Source: Parascedosporium putredinis (lineage: Eukaryota > Ascomycota > Sordariomycetes > Microascales > Microascaceae). From it: DNA of 64,000 bases. The DNA lies in NCBI GenBank assembly GCA_949357655.1, contig CASHTG010000012.1:2604001-2668000 (forward strand), written 5' to 3'. The notes below the pieces were generated by a model that saw only the letters and a list, made by a program, of their open reading frames with translations, did no database searches and was not told the DNA's origin. Positions within the stretch are counted from its first letter, which is position 1; every line of letters begins with the position of its first letter. Shown piece by piece: positions 12,199 to 25,070 of the stretch. Position numbers and translations under genes: made by a program.

Positions 12199-14601
12199 GC
12201 TTACAAGAGTCTGCTAGTTTCCGCCCCGGTAAGCAAGGGGGCTCAAGATCAAGATTGAGGATGGAAGGAGGATTACACGAAGTTTGTCGACGGTGGGTAT
12301 TCAGAGGTTTGAGATGACGCGAGTCAGGCCATTGGGGAGGGAGGGGCAAATAACGGCTCCGGTACCGAGGACCTGAAGGATTTTGGGGGTGGAGGGCTGG
12401 AGAAATTGGGCGTGAGATGACGTTGCTTGTGCTGTCTGGGAACTCGAGTAATGGAGGTCGAGCAGCATAGCGGAGGCACCGACATTTTCGGAGCGCTGGT
12501 CGGAGGGTGATGGCTTCATCACCTTGATATTCCGGGCGCGTACGCTTCTCACCTAAATTAAGTGCCCACGGACTACAGGGCGGGGAACGAGGGTGAGAAA
12601 GGCGAGAGGGGAATAGCGGGATGCGAGGCGGGACGATCTAGGGAGAATACTCTTGAGCTTGTTTGAACGAGGAAAAGATATGGCCAAGCTTGATTTGCAG
12701 CCAAGAGACATTTCACTAAATGGTCTCTAAGCTTCTCCTCCCCTTCTTTTTAGTGTATTATGTATTATTACAATGGATGTAGCCTCTGATCGAATTGAGG
12801 ATAATGTTAACCGGCCCTGGGGGCTCGAAACAGGTGGGGAAACATTCATCCATAAATGAAGCCCGAGTCCTCCTTGGGGAAAACAAAAAAGGGGGGGATG
12901 AACATCCAGAGAGAGAGAGATCGGGGAGGGGAGTGCGCGCAAAGATAGGGCTGCAGTTGCGAGACTTGCAGATGAAGGAGCGAAAGTAAGGAAAGTAAGG
13001 AATGCGGCCTGCCTCCTTGAGCCTACACTGCTTCGAACTGAATCGTTTTCGAGTAACGGCTGTTGATGATTATTACGTACCATTCATTACATGATCCTCC
13101 TGTGCGTTGCTGGCACAGCACAGTGGAGCATCTCGCACATCTTGCCTTTTGCTGGTGCCATGCATGGAGCGACGCATTATTAGTCAGGAGTTTCGTCCTC
13201 ATATTCACAAACACCGTTCAATGTTGGCTGCTGACATGAGTTATTATCCGGTTGAGCTTTCTCGCTCTAGCGGCCGCAGAAAGAAGCCAAGCAATTATTG
13301 ATGCTGGTATTATTACCTCGGTAGCTTTCTGCTCCTTCGAGGACAGAGCACCATGCCATGGGGCATGGTATGGGGTGGAAGAGAAGGAAAATCGTGGCGC
13401 AGCAACCCCATACAACTCATCACTCCTCGTTCTCTTTTCTTCCTTTTTTCTTTTTTCTTTTTCTTTTTGGCGGATAGGAAAACCCAGGGTTTATCGTTTG
13501 AATCTAGAAGATTTTCTTACCAACTTTTTTGCTACTTGAAGCTAAAGTGAATCGTGAGACTTCCCTGGTACTGGTGGCCCTTGGGCATCTTCGGCCTTGG
13601 TGGAAAATCAGCACGACCGGACCCAGCACCACTACTCGCGTACTCGCCGTGGAGTTCTACGGGAAGACCTGTCGAAGAGGGTACAGAGAGCCTCAAAAGA
13701 TGCTGGAAATTTCCTGGCTTGGCCCTTTTTCCGTTTCCAAGCAGGGCAGTGGGGACGAAGACCTGTCCACTTTGCGGGGTTCGTTTGGAGTCCCCATGAG
13801 GCTAGATTGAAGGCCTAATTCTGACGTTGATCGTTCATCCGTTGCTCTCCGCCGGCGATCTCCGGCGCTTGAGTATCCTGCAGCACTTCTGAGGCCCTGT
13901 GATGCCGTCATCGAACTGGATCGGGGATTTTTGTTGAGGGCGGAGCCAGGTGCAGGGAACGTACTTGTACTATTAGTAGGGTGGTAGGTCTTTGTCCAGG
14001 GAGCTCCAGAGCAGCCGTCCCACTTTCAGAACTGAATAATGCTATTGATACTTGATGGACATAATACTGGCAGGTTCGGTGCTAATCATAGGGCATGTGC
14101 ACCGCCAGGTTTAGCTGTGGCACACCCCTGTCAGCAAGATCGTGACTCCGATGCAGTCAGTGGCACCAGGTGGCCCACCCTGTTGTGGCTGATATCGGGT
14201 TGTTTAACGTTGCCAATGGAGGGGTCCAAAAGTTCTTTCCATTGGTTAAAGGGGAGACTGGTGGGATCGACCCCTTGGCGAGTAGTGGAAAGGAGGGGCG
14301 AGGCTGACAGGCGCTAGGGCGAGAGAGATGATACCCAACAAGTGTGTCAGGTCGGTCGACGCAGAACGTTCTGTGAGAACATATTGGTCACATAAACTCG
14401 CTCCTCTCCACAAAAATGAGAAATAAATTTTCGGACGGCAAGGGGAACACCCGCTGCGACTTATCGGCTTATACACCCGGCTTGAGAGAGATTTTGCATA
14501 CGTGGAGGATGTCTGAATCTCTCAATACATGTATGGTGTGTCGTGGATAGGAAAGTGACTATAGGTCTAGCTTCCAGCCCCTCCATTTCTCCCAGACTAC
14601 G

Positions 14602-14617
14602 CGAGAGAGAGAGAGAG
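14602..14617. repeat. (GA)8 microsatellite
   Basis: A short perfect GA run sits in a purine-rich context. Confidence 0.7.
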
Positions 14618-17600
14618 GAGCAAGAGGGGATTCTGGATCACAAAAATAAAGAAGAAAAGAGACGATGCTCGCTATCCAATAATTCGAGATAGTGCACCGG
14701 GTTGAAGTCATCCACCTCTCCTAGCATCAAAGTTGAAAGCCTCACTGTGACGCTGTTGGTTGCAGCTCCGGCAGTGCTTGAACCTTGGTGTGGTGTGGTG
14801 TTGTGTGGCGGCGGGCTTATTATCAGTGGCTTCCCGCGGGCTGGCCATCGGGCCTCTCTTAGACAAGCACCTTTACGGGTAGCTCAAGGTGCGACGAGTT
14901 GAGCCCTAAAAAGAGCAACAAGATATAAAAAGAAATAGGTTCTTTTTCATAAGAAGAAAAAAATACGCATCAGTTGATCCAATCGAAATGACGCTTACTC
15001 CTGCCCTCGAGTACGAATTACAGGGCTCATTTGTCCCGGCCAGCAGCTTCCCGCCGAGAATTCCTCCTGCTCCCCGTGCTCCCCGCTGGCAGAGGTGCAG
15101 TTGAACCTGTTACGCGGCCTAGAGACGTCGGTTAGCCGCTTAGGCTTGGCCTCTCAAGGAAGGTGTGGGGTGGGTCTGGTCTTGGTTGAAAGGGGACGTT
15201 TCCCCGCGTGGTCGCCGAGGCCTGCCTGGAGATCAAAATATGAGAAATATCTCTCCCTTTCCTTGATACCGGGATCCAACCTATTGGACAAGGGAGTTGG
15301 TAGATGGAGTTGTAATAGATCAACTGAGCGGATATCTTCGACATGAGCTAGCATTCAGATTAACTTGATGAACCATATGTGATGATTTTGGACGCCGACT
15401 GTCGGTGGCAAAATCCAGCCCTGTTAGCTAGTGCCTGCCTGGACGGTGTGGGGAGGATGCCTTGAGGGGAAAGGGAGGGGGGTATGAATACATTCGAAGG
15501 GGGTCTCCTCCTGACTTGTCAGAAAGCAGAGATCTGAATCTAACGAAAGACAGCTACGTCCGGCTCTGGCAGCACCTGCCCCAATTGATTGGATTCCTGG
15601 GGTGTGACCCCCTCCCAAGGGAGTTCCCGTGGGTGCTGGGCTGGCGGACGCCAGGGTCCAGTGTTCAGAGCTGTGATTGACTTAACCTTGAAGAGCAAGT
15701 ACCCTCCTAGAGGAAGCCCCACTACACCGCGGTGCCATTCCCACAAGTTTTTACTCATCACAAACCTGATGAGGATGTGTGATGGCCATCGTGAGGACGC
15801 CCCTACGATTTGCCAGCGCCCGGTGTGTTTTCGCTCGCGGTGGTGAACCATCTTAGGCAAACATGTCACTCGCCTTTAATGAGTCACCTGTGGATAGCAA
15901 AGCTCGTGGGGGTGGGGAGAGGGGGATCACGGCTCGAGGGCCGTGTTCGTGAGATAAAATTCCTCGATCACTGTTATCCAGTCAAGGGCCGAAGACCCGC
16001 GTCTCCAAAGCCGGTGGCTGATATCCGAGCAAGCAGCCAAACATGGAATCAGGCAGCGAGAAGAGATGCCTGCTGAGATGCTCGCGCTTTCCCCTCGTGC
16101 TCCGTCTTCGCTTCCTCCTTTCCTTAGGACCTCGCCCCTCCTTCTCTTTCGAATTTGAGTATGCTTTGTGTTTAATCCATTCACCCTTCAGCCTTATAGA
16201 AGTACACTTCTACCGGGCTGGGAAGTCCTTAATTAACGGCCCTACAAGGGTTGCTGATACGGGGCAACCCCTTGGAGTCGAGAATCTCGGGACTCTGTGT
16301 ATCGTCAAAGCCCCGGCTGTCGATTTGAAGGGCTGCATGGGCGTGGGGGCCTGTGCCATGATTTTGGCCCATTGTGAGAGCCCACTAAGCCTCTTGGAAA
16401 AGTCTATGAACTCTCGCTCGCTACGTCAAAGATGTGCGTGTCGACGACCCAGAGCACCGCCGTAGAGTTTTGTCAGGAGACGTGGTTCTAATGTAATGAA
16501 GCCCGTCCCGTCGGGTACTTTCCTCGAATGAAAGACTCAATCAGTGTTCAAGAGGCCAAGAGATGTTCTTGTTTGAACTGGCGCAGGTCGTGTGGATTGG
16601 GCCCTTTACGCTAGTCAGCTGGGGCTTGCCCGGTTCAAAATCTCTCCAGCCACAGGACTCGCTGCGGATCTGACAGACCCGTTCCGGGTGTTGTTATGGG
16701 TCTTGTCCCCTCTTGACACACCAGCTCGGCGGCACCTGTTGTTTTTCTTCTTCTACTTTTTTTTGCTTCCCTCAGTGGCAAACACAAAGTGCATCCGTGC
16801 ATCCGCCCATCGCTGCTAGCCCTTTTAGGCTTGAAGCTGAGCAGGCGGAGCCCCGGAAGCTTGAATGGCCCCTCATCATCGACGTCAGAACATTCAAGCT
16901 TGATTGTGGAAACCCGCAAGCAAGACTCCGTGGACAACTTTTTCTCACGCCCGAGTGAGCCACCCTATTTACCTAGAAAATGGATGCTCGTTTGACGGAG
17001 GCGCTTGCCGCTGGTACCATAGTTTCCAAGCTGGAGACCGGAGTAACGTTTGTAAATGCCAATTTCGCAAAAGCCACTTGCTATGCAACGTGGATTTGGG
17101 GGCGGACGAACCACGACATGACCTGATCCCGGCTATCGTTATTCTGTTGTATCGCGCTGGCCCACCTCTTACACCGGACCACCTATCACCGTCAATCATC
17201 AATCGGTCTCGCCGGTGACAACCTCTTCCTTCTATTTTAGGTGCATTGTTTTCCATTTTAGTTCGGGATAGAGAATAAAAGAGACTAGTTGGAGATTAAT
17301 CACTTTGACGTATGTACCTGGGGTTTAGCCCTCAGTCCGTAAAGTCGTGGGGAGGAATCGCCGGCAACGGCATTATTATCCAGTGGCACAATTCTGGATT
17401 GAAGCTCAAGAGCTAGAGTTAAACGGAGATGGGACCACTAACACGGCGGTCGCCAAATCCTTCCAACGCCGGCAGGCATGTTGATGTGCAGCCAGTTGGA
17501 AAAGCGCAAAGGCCAAATAAAGGGCCCTTCATATCCGTGGAAATGGTTTCTTCATGGGCGAGGCGACCAGTTCCTGCGACCCGCCTGCCTGCAAGTGCCG

Positions 17601-20298
17601 CAGATCCCACGTCTTGACAAGAGCTCGTCGAAAAGTAATTGGCCAGCGTCTCCGTGCGTGCGGCCCGCCCACCGTCATACCGGGCTCGTTCAAGCCAATT
17701 CCTCCTTCATGATGGTTAGTGATCTTTAGGCCGCCGTCCGGACTGTGGATAGTATGGCTAGGCTTCTTTCGAAAGTTCATATCTCTATAGTTACGTTCGT
17801 CGAAGGACATCTACTAGTCAGGGATGACTTCGTCTCAGAAGGCTGAGAGCAGAAAGAGAAACGTGTTGTGGAGAGTATTGATTGGCAATACCCGTTTCTC
17901 TCAATCCCAAATCGTCATGGGAGCATTCAATTCGCAATTTCTTATTGCAGTCTAGAAGCCCATAAAATCCGACCATGACGATGTCTCCCGAAAGGCCTTG
18001 CCCTTCGAGAGAAGGACTCCATGTGTCTGTCCTTCAAAGGCGTTGTTGGAGGACAGAAACATTTAGGGCCCCAGGCAGACACTCCTTGGCAGCGGTGCGA
18101 TTGGCTCCAGTGCCCTGAGCAACCCCAGGCTCTGACAGGTGGCTGGTGGCGGCTGGATTGAACTCGCACTGCGGCTCCCACTCAACGGACAAGGTGAACA
18201 GCGGCACGGTTAACCTAGCCTAGACTCTGTTTTTGGTTGTTTCCTAAAAGATCAATACCGTCGAATATTATCTGGCCCTTTTTTGGTTTTGGGGGTTTGA
18301 GGGGAGGGAGTCTCTCAGTTAGAATTGACCTATTCCCTCGAAACTTCACACCAGGATGGGAAGCTTCACGCTCTCTTCTCCAACCACCGGGATTGGGGGA
18401 ACGGGTTAAGAAATGCTAGGCAGGAAGGCTTAGACTTATCAGCGGTCACATCTGCTTTCCTCTTCAATTTTGGATGAGTGGCAGTTTTGCTTTTGTCTCT
18501 TTCCGGCTCTCCTCACTAAGTTTTCTCACTTATTAGAAGGGTTCGCCTGGTGCAAATTCCTAAGAGCTGCATCCACCGAGTCTCGGCTACTCTCTTGCAC
18601 GAAGCCGGTCTCTCACTGGACGCCATGCCGAGATCCTTAATGAAGTGGTGGGCTTCCAATGTTACATGCATTACCGGGACTCTTGACCGTTATCAAGGAC
18701 TATCCTTCCTCCGTCGACCAGAATCATGGCGTCTTCAGGACGTACCACTAAATGGTTTCTGTTATTTTCTGGCGGGTACGATACTCGAGCCAAGTGCTCG
18801 TCACTCGTCCTTGGTGCACGAGCTCGACGTTTCCCTGGGTCCGCGCCACTGGACAGACGCCGATGCTGCGCCTTCAGGCGCCACTCGGCAGGGTGCCGCT
18901 GAGTGCAGGCGCTGCGACTTACTGTGGGGTCGCTCACTCTTAGTACATGACAATCCAAGGGTGGAACAACAATCGTCGATGAATGGATGAAGTGCGACCG
19001 CAACCTTCGGGCTCGCCAATCTTGCCTGTGCGTTGATGGATCAGCGCGAGGCCAGCCAAGAGACAACATTAGACCCTTCCTCAGGCGTGTCACAAATAGA
19101 AGGTGAACTTTCAAGTTGTCTGTCGGGGTGCCGTTGCAACGGATTTCTTCCCATGTTCAACCAAGCTTATTACCCAACCTGTCGACCATTCCGCCCTCAC
19201 TACGCCTAGACCTGCTTGGCACTGAAGTAGCCAGAGTCACTTGAAGTCACCACTGCACCGAGAATTAGGTACCAGAATCCACTGTACCCGCACCACATCC
19301 CACCCCACCCTCCCCTCCTTGTCGCTGATTTTGGAGGACTGGAGAAGGGAGAAGGGCTATCCTCGCGTGCGATCAATTGATCTCAGCACCGGCTCCTTCC
19401 ACGGGTTTCCCCTCCCCGCGCGCGACTGTTTGCTTCCTGCATTGCAACTTACTCGTACCAACTCCCCTCCTGCCTCTTCTTTCCCTCTTACCCAGAGTAC
19501 TCTCTTCCTTTTGGACTAGTACCGACCTCCGACCCGACACGCCCTTTCCTATTCCCGGTCTGCGATTGATCGGTGTTTCCTCAGAGCCCTTAGCCTCACT
19601 TCCCATGCCTGGTTTCGCACTCCCTACTTTCCACTTTGGCAGACCCGCCCCGCCCACCTGCTTCCTTCTCCCTCTGTCAAACTCCTCTATCAATCCTACA
19701 CTACCTGTACTATTCTGGTCTTGAATACATTGGTGCCTTTTACCATGCTCGGGGTTCCTTGTGTCTTCTGGTTTTTGTTCGGGTCAATTCTTCACACCCC
19801 CTCCCCTCCTCTTCCCCGGGGTGTCTGGTTCCTGCCCTGTCATTGTCCTGCCTGCTAGTCTGACTCCCTCGTCCACACACATCCACAGATCCACACACCG
19901 TTCGTAGACCCCCATCCCGATGCGTCTTGTAATTCTTGCTTCTCCGTCCACTGGCCTGTTGCTGCCTTGCCCACCCCGTTTTCAACACACCATGCAGCTC
20001 TCTAGGACCAAGGCACCGAGTTCCTGGCTGGCGACTCCTGTTAAGTCTCTGTTCTTCGTCCCACGTCCAACCCTGGATGCTTATAAGGCTGTGGTGCTGT
20101 CGTTCCCTCCCCCATCCTCTCCTCAACCTAGCACCCTAAAGTCATTGACGTACACGGCCCCTAGACACACTGCTGCGTCTCGTTGAACTTGACCAATTGA
20201 TCCCAGTGCTTGTTTCCATTCTTTTTGGGCTTGCTGCGTCTCATATCCCGCCTTCACATGTGTTCCCAGCTACCCGGCGCATCTGACCTCTAGTCAAA

Positions 20299-20306
20299 TA
20301 TATAAG
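20299..20306 (+). promoter_or_regulatory. TATA box of the small Cys-rich protein gene
   Basis: TATATAAG lies 281 bp upstream of the ATG at 20,587. The region between is pyrimidine-rich and typical of a fungal transcribed leader. With a TATA-to-start distance usual for filamentous fungi this would give a 5' UTR of about 200 bp. Confidence 0.5.
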
Positions 20307-20586
20307 TCCGTGGATGCACCCTCGTCACCGGGACTTTTCTTCAACCCAACCTTACATCCTCCCATCACCACCTTCACTCGTCACGGACACAACACTTCGT
20401 CCGCTCCTAGCTCTGCCATAACTGCTTAGCCTGCTGCTTGTGGTTGCTGCTCCTAGATCGCCTACTCTTCCCTATCCTGCCAGGAAGGCATACCGCAGTA
20501 CCGAAATCTCCCCACCTCACATCACGGCTTAAATTGCTAGTACACCATTTCTTCCCTCCCCGTACGCCTCCCAAAGAGTAGCAAAG

Positions 20587-20829
20587 ATGTGTTATCAACT
20601 TGTCGAGCTCTATTCGGCCTGCCGCTGTCTCCACTATCAACACGCCGTCGACCGATGTGTCGCGTATGGGCGGCCGGGCCACAGCATACAACAAAGAGTC
20701 ATACTCGTTGGGTATGCTTGCAGTCAACATTCGCACTCGGCCAGCGAGTATGCGTCGCCGTATTCCTACTCCGACTCAGGGTACTACAGCAGCCAGTCGA
20801 GGAGTAAGAGCTCCCGCCAATACAGGTGA
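20587..20829 (+). CDS. small Cys-rich conserved fungal protein, function unknown
   Basis: This single-exon gene encodes 80 residues. The N-terminal half has a patterned set of cysteines: MCYQLVELYSACRC at 1-14, a further Cys near 24 in AVDRCVAYGRPGH, and another near 45 in VGYACSQH. His residues near 16, 19, 32 and 47 could complete one or two metal sites. The C-terminal half is a Ser/Tyr-rich, basic tail ending SKSSRQYR. I recall similar short proteins starting MCYQ or MCYx in many Pezizomycotina genomes, none with an assigned function. There is no signal peptide, so it is probably intracellular. The TATA box at 20,299, the CT-rich leader and the absence of frame breaks support a real gene. 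It stands alone, with about 11 kb of unassigned sequence on the left and 6 kb on the right. Confidence 0.72.
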   Translation: MCYQLVELYSACRCLHYQHAVDRCVAYGRPGHSIQQRVILVGYACSQHSHSASEYASPYSYSDSGYYSSQSRSKSSRQYR

Positions 20830-23604
20830 AACCTATTGTCCTCGACGATGGGTGCAGGCTTCCCGATATGGCGTCAACGACTGGCTCCTTTTCAATTCTA
20901 CGACTGGGTCCGATATCTATACTCTTCTATATTCCCGCCGCCGAGCCCTCTATCTTCTTCAGATCGGCCCCGCTTTGCGTCAGAACTTACCACTTTGCTA
21001 GCCGGTCAACGTAGCAGAGTGCCTTTTGATCTCCCCGACAGTTCTTCTTCCCGCTCCGCAGATATCGACGCATACACCCCGCTGATCTATCTCCACCTTC
21101 CGGATCTATCTTTGGATTGATGCCCGCCAAAGCGGCTCCTATCGCATCCAGTGACTTGTCATCGAGGACCTATGGGCTTGAGGAGGGCGGGGGCCAGAGG
21201 CCATAACCTCCTCGCTGTCATTTCAGCATCCCGAGTGGTTCCCTTTGCAGCTTTCTACCTAATCTCACATCACCTCACCACTTTCACCACACATCAGAGA
21301 CGCTCAATGATGAAATTTCGTCATTAAACCCAGACATCATGTACTACTACAAAAGCTACGTGCGGATCTTTGCAGACGAAATGAAGGATACGACGACACA
21401 TACTGTTACGATTACCGAGACGACCAAAGGAAGACCTGCCCTACCTTTTAAGGCCTTCCCATTTTCTATTCGACATGTTTGAAGCAAATGGCTATCAGAT
21501 ACGGTCTTCTACTTCCTCTTTTATACCTTTGCTTCTTGGATCTGTTATATCATCACCCCTTTAAGTGCTTCTCATTTTCGACTTCTTCTTTTCCTTCGGC
21601 GCCGTCTTTCATTTTACCGTTTGCGTTTTCCTCTTTTTCACTTATTGGTTTACATGGGAACAGGGCAGAGGAATATACCAGGCGTTGTTGGCAAACAGGG
21701 AACTGGACCTCATACACAACAGATTTTGGGTGGCTGGCACTCAGGATTGCAAATGAGTGATATCACAAGGGTCTGCTGGGCAGCTTGAGTGAGTCGTTTG
21801 GAGCATGCTGGGGCCATTCAACTGAGGTTTTTGTTTTGAGCCATTCCGTCGGATGCCTGTTCTTTATCTCGGCAAGCGTTTCTTTTGGGTAATGGTCTTA
21901 ACTTTTTAGAAGGTCTTTTTCTTTTTCTTTATTTCTGGGAATGTTTCTGTTCAGTTTTTTCGGTCTTGTTTTTTTTATTTTGGCTCTTTTGGTTATGTGC
22001 TTTCTTTGACCTGGATTTGGTTCTAATCGCGCCACGATTAGCCATTTTCGCCGGTGCGCGCGAGTCGCCGCCAATCTTGCGCTGGATCAGGATCTCTCAT
22101 CTCTCATCTCTTCTTCTATTCTCTTTTCATTTCTGCTTGTTTAATCTGTGGATTTTCTAGTCATCGTTTCTACAGCCGCCTCCTTGTTCTCATCTCTACA
22201 TTTGTAGACTATCTTGATATCCCGCGAAAACAGCCACAGAATATCTGTGCAGGGCCACGATTTCATTTAGAGGGTGCTGTTTTATGGATTCATTTAGCAT
22301 AGATGTCTTTTGTCTTATCAGTCCAGAGCGGGGCCCCGGAGGCCCTATGACCTGCAAAGGTGAATTTTCTATTTTTCTTTGGGTTTAATACAATATCAGT
22401 TGACACATTTTGGGATGAAGCGAAACAAACTTGCTCAGTAACATTCCACCCTCATTTTGGCTTGATATTCAACCTCATCTCGACAGACAAACAACGAACG
22501 CGCCCTGTGGCACCTGTTACCCCACTTCTCCACCACCCGAGAGAGGGTTGCGTGGGAATATCGAGAAAGGAGTTTAATAGTCGATCGATAGATGTTTATT
22601 TTCCCGATATTGACGATCTAAGAGAACACGCTTAAGCGAGGATTGGGACCCGGCCGTGCATGCGAAGATGCGCCTGACTCTTCCTTCCTGCTGTTTTGCG
22701 GTTCAGCATCAAAAAGCGCAAGTCGAGTCACACGAAGCGGCTAACATAAAAGGATGTTGGCTTGGACATGGCGAGCTCCTCACCATGCTTGGGTCGCTCG
22801 ACTTGAACCCATGCACTTGCTAGTGTACTTGCCAGGGGCTCCGCGAAGTTGGCGGTGGCAGTGGTAATGTGTGGAAGGGAGGAGAGGTGTTGATGGATCT
22901 GATTCGATAGCTAATTGCTAGGATATGGGACGTATGTTGGAGCTCTCCACTCGGTACTACTAGAATATATCGTTGTTGCGGTTCTATACAATTGTGTGTA
23001 TAGCATGTATAGTAGTGGTAGCTTGGATATCAGGGAAAAGAGGGCGGGCGCCCGGGGGTGTGCGGGAAGTGGCTTGGTTTGGAAACTGAAAACGGCGTGA
23101 CAAGGGATGATGAGGCGGAGGCCAAGAGAAGGGTGAAGGGAGTCATATCTGCACAGCTCTCACTACACTACACTCGATGGTTCTCGAGTGGAGTTGTTCA
23201 ATGGGTTTACCTGCACGAGCCTTGTACGACGCTGGTGGTCCCCGTCGTGATGGTTGACGTTTGAGCCCAGGGCGATATTGCGACATTACGACATTACGGT
23301 GGGGAGAGATTAAAAAGCTGTTTAGATTGTGGGGGCAGGATCCAAACGATGACCGGGCTCGTCAGTTCTGCCAGTCCTGGCGCTGGTCTGTCATTGTGGC
23401 GGCCCAGACTCATTCCGAGGAGTCTCCGGTCCGATGTGGGGCTTGGATGACGGCCGAGAAGGGAAACAGCAGGATGGTCAAGGTAGGGGACGATGGTCAA
23501 CTTGGCGCGGCTCCTGTGTTTGATAGGATTCTCGATACGAAATGTATGAAATTAAGAAATTACCCAAAGGGTCCGACCCCGGCCCCGGCACGGCAAGCGA
23601 AGTT

Positions 23605-23631
23605 GGGAGGAGGGGGCCGGGTGGGGTGGGG
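23605..23631 (+). other. candidate G-quadruplex
   Basis: Five runs of 3-5 G with short loops lie within 27 bp on the plus strand, directly after a CCCCGG-rich segment. Confidence 0.5.
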
Positions 23632-25043
23632 AATTCTCTCACTTTCTCTCCTTGGGTCTCTACTTTTTTTTTTCGTCACTTTCATTTTCGCGGTTCTTCC
23701 TTTGGGGGCCAAAGGGGAACAATGAGCATCATCGTGCTTTGACTGGACGAAGTGAGAGCTGGTATGTAATTGCCTGTTAAGTGAAGTGGAAAAAGGGTGA
23801 CCTCACTTATGCATGCAAGCTCACCTGCACTTTGATTGGGGGTGCCTGCGCTTCTTGCGACTGGCTTGCTGGCGAATGCCGGCGCCAGGCGTGTGCATAT
23901 CCCGAACCGGACTACCTGTTTTTGGGAGGGTGCGCGGGCTTGTTTAACGACCTTGCATGCTAGTTGTAACCTCGATGCAATACCATCGACGATATAGAAT
24001 CCCGTGTCGGACTCGTGATGGGAAAACAAGTCATCTGCAAATCCTGGACATCAGTGCGCCGCTTACAGCAGTGTTTACTGACGATTGATCAATCACTGAC
24101 TGTCTCATTAATTGGTGGTGAATTTTCATCTCCCCTCCGTTTTAGTGTCGGTATCAGATTGTTGAACATCTCATATCGGGCCATTTGTCACGAGCAAGTT
24201 AGAAATATAGACGTTGGATCCTTCGCAAGGAGATCTCTCAACTGGTTGCTAGCAAACGCAACACGAGAGTGAGATAGAGGTTTAAAAAAAAATCGTGCGT
24301 ATTAGCGAACATGTTGCGATCTACACCCTCAGTTCAATTATCAATATCGGCGAATGGAACCTGCGTGTAAATGGCCTTGCGTTATGTGCGTACTGTATTG
24401 AGCCACCGATTGTTTCGGGAGGAACTGAGGAGTCGGGCCATGGACTGCAACCACGCGATGAATAGTAGCCGCTCGAGTTCGTTTGCTCTGGTTGGCGGAG
24501 GATACGAGAAACCCAGAAAGCAGGTACGGCAAGCCCCGAGCGTGTGGAGGTGAAGATCACTGTGAGACAAATGACGGGAGGGACCACATCTCTGGGAGGC
24601 TGCCTTCAGGTCTGTTTGGTGTTGAGGTGTGTGTGTGGATGAGGATGGCCAGGCACCCAGCAGCGGAGGAGCAAGGTTAGAGGGGTGGGTGACAATGACA
24701 GTTCCAAGTCCCGCAGATACGGGTTGATCCCGTTGGCACTGTTCTGTTCTCCCTGGACAGTTTTGTTTCCCTCTTTTTCGGGGTCCCTTCCCCCAAATGT
24801 TACGTTTGGGGGCTTCTTTCTTCTCCCTATCAATGAACGAAGTCTGGTTCATCCAAGGAGTGTGGTGGCGGTGGGGTCGGGAAAAGCCTCAACGGATGAT
24901 CATGACCCCAACACCTTGTGTGTGTCGGGAATCCTAAAAATAGTGAAGGTGGAGAGGAAACTGGGAGGTTGTGGGCGAGGGTGCACCTGCCTGGTGGGAC
25001 GCAGTCCCGTTGCCTGCGGACTTCTGTCCCCACCACTTGGGTT

Positions 25044-25070
25044 GGGGAAGGAGCGGGGGAGGGGAGGGGG
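25044..25070 (+). other. candidate G-quadruplex
   Basis: Four runs of 4-5 G with loops of 7, 1 and 1 bases lie on the plus strand in the gene-poor interval. Confidence 0.5.

Larger units (their letters stand above)
9503..20298. other. long gene-poor region downstream of the kinase gene
   Basis: About 10.8 kb holds no gene I can support. The first few hundred bases are probably the 3' UTR of the kinase gene. The plus strand is purine-rich and G-rich around 10,480-11,060, 12,570-12,660 and 12,880-12,990, and strongly pyrimidine-rich from about 19,270 onward, which leads into the small gene at 20,587. Open frames up to about 165 codons occur on both strands (for example 10,477-10,974 minus and 18,671-19,114 minus), but they are low-complexity or unrecognisable. 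Long regulatory sequence, non-coding transcripts, or genes broken by indels and introns beyond recognition all remain possible. Confidence 0.45.

Noticed and set aside
22790..22870. second B-box-like GGTTCAAGTCG on the minus strand
   Set aside because: The flanking bases do not form tRNA stems.
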